7,611 nucleotides of DNA from CAZYAK01 sp964645935 (lineage in GTDB: Bacteria; Patescibacteriota; Gracilibacteria; Peribacterales; Peribacteraceae): contig CAZYAK010000069.1 of the NCBI GenBank assembly GCA_964645935.1, positions 1 through 7,611 on the forward strand, in the 5' to 3' direction. The first letter of the stretch is position 1; each line of letters starts with the position of its first letter. The notes under the pieces were generated by a model. It saw only the letters and a program-made list of their open reading frames with translations. It searched no databases and had not been told where the DNA came from. The translations under genes were made by a program, and so were the position numbers. Of the stretch, positions 4,599-7,611 are shown in pieces.

Positions 4599-4600
4599 GC

Positions 4601-5860
4601 ATGTTCTCCGTCGACACCCTGCCTTCTGGTCTGCGCGTCCTCTCGGCTCCGAGCGAAGGCACGGCCTCGGTGACGGTGATGATCTTCGCGGGGGCGGGAT
4701 CGCGGTACGAGACTCGGCAGGAGCGCGGCATCAGCCACTTCCTGGAGCATATGTTCTTCAAGGGTGGCAAGAAGTTTCGCAATACGAAGGAAGTCTCCGC
4801 GGCCATCGACGGGGTGGGCGGCGACTTCAACGCCTTCACCGGCAAGGAGTACGCCGGCTACTACGTGAAGGTGGCGGCCTCCCAGGTGGAACTGGCGTGC
4901 GACGTGCTCTCGGACATGCTCATCCATGCCACATTCCCGCCGGAAGAGATCGAGAAAGAGCGCGGCGTCATCATGGAGGAAGAGCGCATGTACCAAGACA
5001 CCCCCATGTACCGCGCGGGCTGGGATTTTGAAGAAGTACTCTTTGGCGACCACCCCTTGGGCTGGGACACCATCGGCACAGAGCAGCTCATCCGCGGCGT
5101 GACGCAGGCGGACTTCCAGAAGCACAAAGACGACCTCTACAGCGCAGAGAACCTCGTGGTGAACTTTGCAGGGAACATCACAAACAAGAAGGCCCGACAG
5201 CTCACGGACCGCTACTTCGGCACGCTCCAGGGCAAACACTCGCGGACCTTTCTGCCCCTCACGGGCTACGGTTCCAAGCGGGTGTTCCTCCGCACCAAGA
5301 ACACCGAGCAGGCGCACCTCGTCATCGGCGTGCCGGCCCCGGGCTCCGTGTCGGAGGACCACTTCGCACACAAGCTCCTGGCGGTGATCCTCGGCGGCAA
5401 CATGAGCTCCCGCATGTTCCTCAACATCCGCGAAGCACGGGGCCTCTGCTACTACATCGCCACCGAGACCGATAGTTACCTAGACGCGGGCTCGCTCTCC
5501 ACTCGCGCAGGGGTGGACCAGAGCCGCCTGCACGAAGCACTCAAGTACATCCGCCACGAGTACGAGGTGTGTGCGGACAAGGGCGTCACCGACGAAGAGG
5601 TGCGCCGGGCCAAGGATTACCTCAAGGGAAAGATCACGCTCAGCCTGGAAGACAGCGAGGAGCGGGCGCACTTCTTCGGAAAGCAGGAACTGCTCTACCC
5701 CAAGACCCGCTCCGTGGAGGAGTACCTGACGGAGATCGAAAAGGTGGACCGCGAGCGCATCGACGCCCTGGCCAAGAAGCTACTACGCACTGAAGAGCTG
5801 CGCCTCGTGGTGATCGGCCGCGAGGAGAGCCAGGCGGGGCTGGAATCTCTCATCTCTTGA
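4601..5860 (+). CDS. M16 family zinc metallopeptidase (processing-peptidase type)
   Basis: The 419-residue product belongs to the pitrilysin/M16 family, in the size class of mitochondrial processing peptidase beta and bacterial YmxG/PqqL-like enzymes. The inverted zinc motif HFLEH occupies residues 46-50: His46 and His50 bind zinc and Glu49 is catalytic. The third ligand is Glu126, 76 residues after His50, in EKERGVIMEE, at the spacing expected for an active member. The C-terminal half has the characteristic SSRMFLNIREARGLCYYI stretch (Arg/Tyr substrate-binding region). There is no signal peptide, so it should be cytoplasmic, where such enzymes degrade or trim peptides. The ATG at 4601 is the family N-terminus (VDTLPSGLRV); the open frame further upstream is antisense to rpmH and is not coding. 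The next gene starts four bases after the stop, suggesting an operon. Its natural substrate is unknown. Confidence 0.95.
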   Translation: MFSVDTLPSGLRVLSAPSEGTASVTVMIFAGAGSRYETRQERGISHFLEHMFFKGGKKFRNTKEVSAAIDGVGGDFNAFTGKEYAGYYVKVAASQVELACDVLSDMLIHATFPPEEIEKERGVIMEEERMYQDTPMYRAGWDFEEVLFGDHPLGWDTIGTEQLIRGVTQADFQKHKDDLYSAENLVVNFAGNITNKKARQLTDRYFGTLQGKHSRTFLPLTGYGSKRVFLRTKNTEQAHLVIGVPAPGSVSEDHFAHKLLAVILGGNMSSRMFLNIREARGLCYYIATETDSYLDAGSLSTRAGVDQSRLHEALKYIRHEYEVCADKGVTDEEVRRAKDYLKGKITLSLEDSEERAHFFGKQELLYPKTRSVEEYLTEIEKVDRERIDALAKKLLRTEELRLVVIGREESQAGLESLIS

Positions 5861-5864
5861 AGCC

Positions 5865-6317
5865 GTGCGCTTCCGCTTCCGCAAGTGCCGTGAAACACAC
5901 GCCTCTGGAGGTCCGTCGCGCCGCGGACTCTCACTCGGGTTCCTGGGACTCTGCATCCTGTTTGGATGGAGTGTGTATGTGATGCGTGTCTCGCCGTTGG
6001 CGGAGTGCGCGGGACAGAAAGACCGCATCCTCGCGGAGACGCGCGAGCGGACGGCCTGCGTGCGCGACGCCGACTGCGCCCTCCTGGTGCGCGAGTGTGG
6101 ATCCTTCGCCACGTGCGGCGAGCCCGTGCGGGCGGACGCACTGGTGGCCCTCGAGCGCCAGGCTGATGGATTCTCCACAGAGTGTGAGGCGCTCGGCGGC
6201 ATCCGCTGCCTGAGCTGCACCGCCGCGAAAGCGCAGTGCGTGGCCGGCCGCTGCGCCGTGGCGATGACGCCCGCCACTCCGCAGGAAGAGGCGGAGGGCA
6301 TGAACATGGAGCCGTAA
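5865..6317 (+). CDS. Membrane-anchored Cys-rich extracytoplasmic protein (unknown function)
   Basis: The 150-residue product is not assigned to a named family. A very basic N-terminus (RFRFRKCRE...SRR, 2-20) precedes one hydrophobic helix at about 21-40, predicting an N-in signal anchor with the rest outside. The outer part has ten cysteines (48, 65, 71, 78, 84, 107, 115, 118, 125, 130) in a C-x5-C-x6-C-x5-C ... C-x7-C-x2-C-x6-C-x4-C pattern, enough for five disulfides; similar Cys spacing is seen in small secreted Cys-rich domains. The tail is acidic and Met-rich (EEAEGMNMEP). The GTG start at 5865, four bases after the M16 stop, is chosen because the only downstream in-frame ATG near the start (5982) would remove the membrane helix. 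It is probably co-transcribed with the M16 peptidase gene, which may or may not mean a shared role, since the two products should lie on opposite sides of the membrane. Confidence 0.8.
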   Translation: MRFRFRKCRETHASGGPSRRGLSLGFLGLCILFGWSVYVMRVSPLAECAGQKDRILAETRERTACVRDADCALLVRECGSFATCGEPVRADALVALERQADGFSTECEALGGIRCLSCTAAKAQCVAGRCAVAMTPATPQEEAEGMNMEP

Positions 6318-6325
6318 GGAGCTTT

Positions 6326-6344
6326 CCCGCCATCGGGGCCTTTT
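6326..6344 (+). terminator. Weak terminator-like hairpin after the Cys-rich protein gene
   Basis: CCCG-CCAT-CGGG (6326-6337) is followed by GCC and TTTT (6341-6344), starting nine bases after the stop codon. The stem is only 4 bp plus a possible G-T pair, so termination would be partial at best. Some ndk expression may come from read-through of the M16 operon. Confidence 0.35.
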
Positions 6345-6360
6345 CGCGTCAAGCGATCTT

Positions 6361-6369
6361 TGCTAGGGT
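6361..6369 (+). promoter_or_regulatory. Putative extended -10 promoter of ndk
   Basis: TGCTAGGGT has the TG-n-TAnnnT form of an extended -10 promoter, which can work without a good -35; the -35 position (TTTTCG at 6341-6346) is indeed poor. Seven bases after the box lies A6376, giving a predicted 19-nt leader. Confidence 0.4.
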
Positions 6370-6377
6370 GCACGCAA

Positions 6378-6394
6378 TTCCTCCCCCCGCTCCC
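6378..6394 (+). promoter_or_regulatory. Pyrimidine tract in the ndk leader
   Basis: TTCCTCCCCCCGCTCCC (17 bases with a single G) runs right up to the ATG at 6395. There is no Shine-Dalgarno sequence. The tract would begin two bases after the predicted transcription start at A6376, matching the layout before the M16 and 91-aa membrane protein genes. Confidence 0.45.
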
Positions 6395-6808
6395 ATGCAA
6401 CGCACGCTCATCCTCCTCAAGCCGGACGCCGTCACCAAAAAGTTCTGCGGTAAGGTCATCAGCCGCTTCGAGGATGCAGGGTTCACCATCCGGGGATGCA
6501 AGATGCTCAAGCTCGACGCCAAGATCCTCCGCGAGCACTACGCGCACATCGCCGAAAAGCCGTTCTACCCCGAGGTCGAGCAGTTCATGAGCTCCGCGCC
6601 CGTCATCGCCCTCGTACTAGAAGGCGCCGACGTGGTGGCCAAGGTACGCGACATGCTAGGTGTGACGGACAGCCGCAAGGCCGCTCCGGGCACGCTCCGT
6701 GCTGAGTTCGGCGTGGACCAGATGGTCAACGTCGCCCACGCATCAGACGGCGCCGAGGCGGCCGAGGCCGAGGTACAGCGCTTCTTCAAAGCGGCCGAGC
6801 TCTACTAA
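6395..6808 (+). CDS. ndk: Nucleoside diphosphate kinase
   Basis: The 137-residue cytoplasmic enzyme moves the gamma-phosphate of ATP to NDPs through a phosphohistidine, balancing (d)NTP pools. The start MQRTLILLKPDAV is the family N-terminus. Active-site residues all align with well-studied NDP kinases at a constant offset of three: Lys9, Tyr49, Phe57, Arg85, Thr91, Arg102, Asn112 and the phosphorylated His115 in NVAHASD. The usual TNP after the Kpn-loop region is TDS here and RGDFG is RAEFG, mild divergence that leaves the catalytic set complete. Length is normal. The 77-bp gap before it holds a weak hairpin and a plausible promoter, so ndk may have its own transcript. Its stop lies five bases from that of the convergent minus-strand gene. 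Confidence 0.97.
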   Translation: MQRTLILLKPDAVTKKFCGKVISRFEDAGFTIRGCKMLKLDAKILREHYAHIAEKPFYPEVEQFMSSAPVIALVLEGADVVAKVRDMLGVTDSRKAAPGTLRAEFGVDQMVNVAHASDGAEAAEAEVQRFFKAAELY

Positions 6809-6813
6809 GTCGC

Positions 6814-7611
6814 TCATGCCCCAGGCTGCGACGGGTCGCCTTGCGGCTCCGGCGCGGTTTCGGGCTGGGGCTGGCTCTCTGGCGGGGCCTCCTCCACGGG
6901 AGGCGGGGGCGTCGCGTCGGCGTCCGAAGGCAGGATGAGCGCTTCGCCCTCGCCGGTCAGGGGCGGAGTCTCGGGCTGCTCGGACGGTGCGGGATCGGGC
7001 GTGGGCGGGGCCTGCTCAGGGATCGCTTCCTCGGACGAGGATGACGCGCCCTCCGCAGACGCGGCGGACGAGGACGCACCCGCGCCCGGCATCGCCGTAT
7101 CCACCGGACCCGGCTGTACCACGGGTTCGTACCCCTCGGGGAGGAGCAGGAGCGCGGGCGTCACGGAAGTGTTCCAGGTGAAGGACATACCGAGGTCCGG
7201 GTGCTCCCAGACGTTGCCGTCGTGGTAGCGGGCGCAGGTCACGGGCTGGCCGGACTCATCGATGGGGGGCTGGTTCCGGATGCAGCCGTTCCACGCGGGG
7301 CTGGAGGAGACGGGCACGCCGGTGGCGTCCACGGGGAAGGCGCGCAGGTCCGCCGCGGAGGACGAGGAGGACGACAGCGCGGCGCCCGAGGCGGACGGCA
7401 CGATGCCCACCGCGATCCACGAGAACTCCACGAGATCGGTGACCGGCAGGCTGGTGCGGATGGTGAAGCCCGTCGCGGTGGATGCGTCCACCCACCACTC
7501 GGAACCCACACGTCCCTGCGGAGTGGCGCTCACGGCGGGCTCGGCGGCAAAGGGCACCTCATAGGTGACAGTGGCGGAGGTGCCGCTCTTGGCGATGGTG
7601 ACGAAGCCCGC
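6814..7611 (-). CDS. C-terminal part of a surface or secreted beta-domain protein with a Pro/Glu/Ser tail (5' end outside window)
   Basis: The frame is open from the right edge to the TGA at 6814-6816, giving 265 visible residues; the GTG at 7555-7557 is internal. The visible start continues through IAKSGTSATVTYEVPF and AEPAVSATP, then a segment with STATGFTI and VEFSWIAVGI. This layout (threonine-rich strand, 'VP(F/Y)...P.V.ATP', 'GFTI', 'FSW.A.G') is seen in beta-sandwich modules of bacterial and phage surface or tail-type proteins; the assignment is from pattern memory. A Ser-rich loop and two cysteines 16 residues apart (near 7284 and 7236) follow, possibly a disulfide loop. The last 100 residues (about 6817-7116) are low-complexity Pro/Glu/Ser/Ala, acidic and predicted disordered, with no sorting signal such as LPxTG. 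It probably acts outside the cell. Confidence 0.8.
   Translation of the reverse strand, partial: AGFVTIAKSGTSATVTYEVPFAAEPAVSATPQGRVGSEWWVDASTATGFTIRTSLPVTDLVEFSWIAVGIVPSASGAALSSSSSSAADLRAFPVDATGVPVSSSPAWNGCIRNQPPIDESGQPVTCARYHDGNVWEHPDLGMSFTWNTSVTPALLLLPEGYEPVVQPGPVDTAMPGAGASSSAASAEGASSSSEEAIPEQAPPTPDPAPSEQPETPPLTGEGEALILPSDADATPPPPVEEAPPESQPQPETAPEPQGDPSQPGA

Noticed and set aside
4136..4600. Open frame extending the M16 peptidase gene upstream by 155 codons
   Set aside because: It runs antisense to rpmH, is Arg/Pro-rich with no homology to M16 N-termini, and the ATG at 4601 matches the conserved family start with a promoter just upstream.
4409..5371. Long minus-strand open frame continuing upstream of rpmH, antisense to the M16 gene
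   Set aside because: A by-product of GC-rich codon use; only the last 51 codons match L34, and the rest has no recognisable domain.
6820..7116. Tandem or CRISPR-like repeats in the surface protein tail
   Set aside because: Repetitive appearance comes from Pro/Glu/Ser codon bias; I found no regular repeat unit or spacers.

Overview
The window is GC-rich bacterial DNA with short intergenic gaps, TGA used as a normal stop, and no clear Shine-Dalgarno sequence (GGAGG-like) before any gene. A C-terminal S-layer-homology-like tail at the left edge, small membrane proteins, a cobalamin adenosyltransferase without biosynthesis genes and a divergent ribosomal protein L34 would fit a Patescibacteria/CPR lineage, for example a GC-rich Peregrinibacteria- or Uhrbacteria-like genome. 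That placement is an inference of low to moderate confidence, since no 16S gene is present. TGA as stop argues against the code-25 lineages (Gracilibacteria, Absconditabacteria).

Layout, left to right: (1) the last 19 codons of an exported SLH-type protein, then a strong intrinsic terminator; (2) a complete class II tRNA-Ser(GGA) with encoded CCA, followed by an unexplained structured stretch and a second hairpin shared with the next, oppositely oriented gene; (3) on the minus strand, a 91-aa two-helix membrane protein with a CxxC-x3-CxxC tail; (4) diverging from it, pheT overlapped by four bases (ATGA) by a PduO-type cob(I)alamin adenosyltransferase gene; (5) two minus-strand genes, a 101-aa three-helix membrane protein ending one base from the adenosyltransferase stop, and rpmH; (6) diverging from rpmH, an M16 zinc peptidase, a GTG-started Cys-rich membrane-anchored protein four bases later, then ndk; (7) on the minus strand and running off the right edge, a surface or secreted protein with a beta-type domain and a 100-residue Pro/Glu/Ser tail.

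Most genes are housekeeping (translation: tRNA-Ser, PheT, L34; nucleotide metabolism: Ndk; cofactor activation: PduO). They are mixed with uncharacterised envelope proteins, and nothing suggests a mobile element or defence system. Two expected partners are missing: pheS is not beside pheT, and rnpA is not beside rpmH.

The most interesting pattern is at gene starts. Promoter-proximal genes fall into two classes. In pheT, rpmH and the 101-aa membrane protein, a -10-like hexamer lies only 8-10 nt before the ATG, predicting leaderless or nearly leaderless mRNAs. In the M16 peptidase, ndk and the 91-aa membrane protein, the predicted leaders are 19-22 nt and each begins, within a few nt of the predicted transcription start, with a 16-17 nt pyrimidine tract containing CCTCC, the opposite of a Shine-Dalgarno sequence. 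A second notable point is that PheT carries Gln where the editing-site Glu is expected, while the other editing residues are kept.
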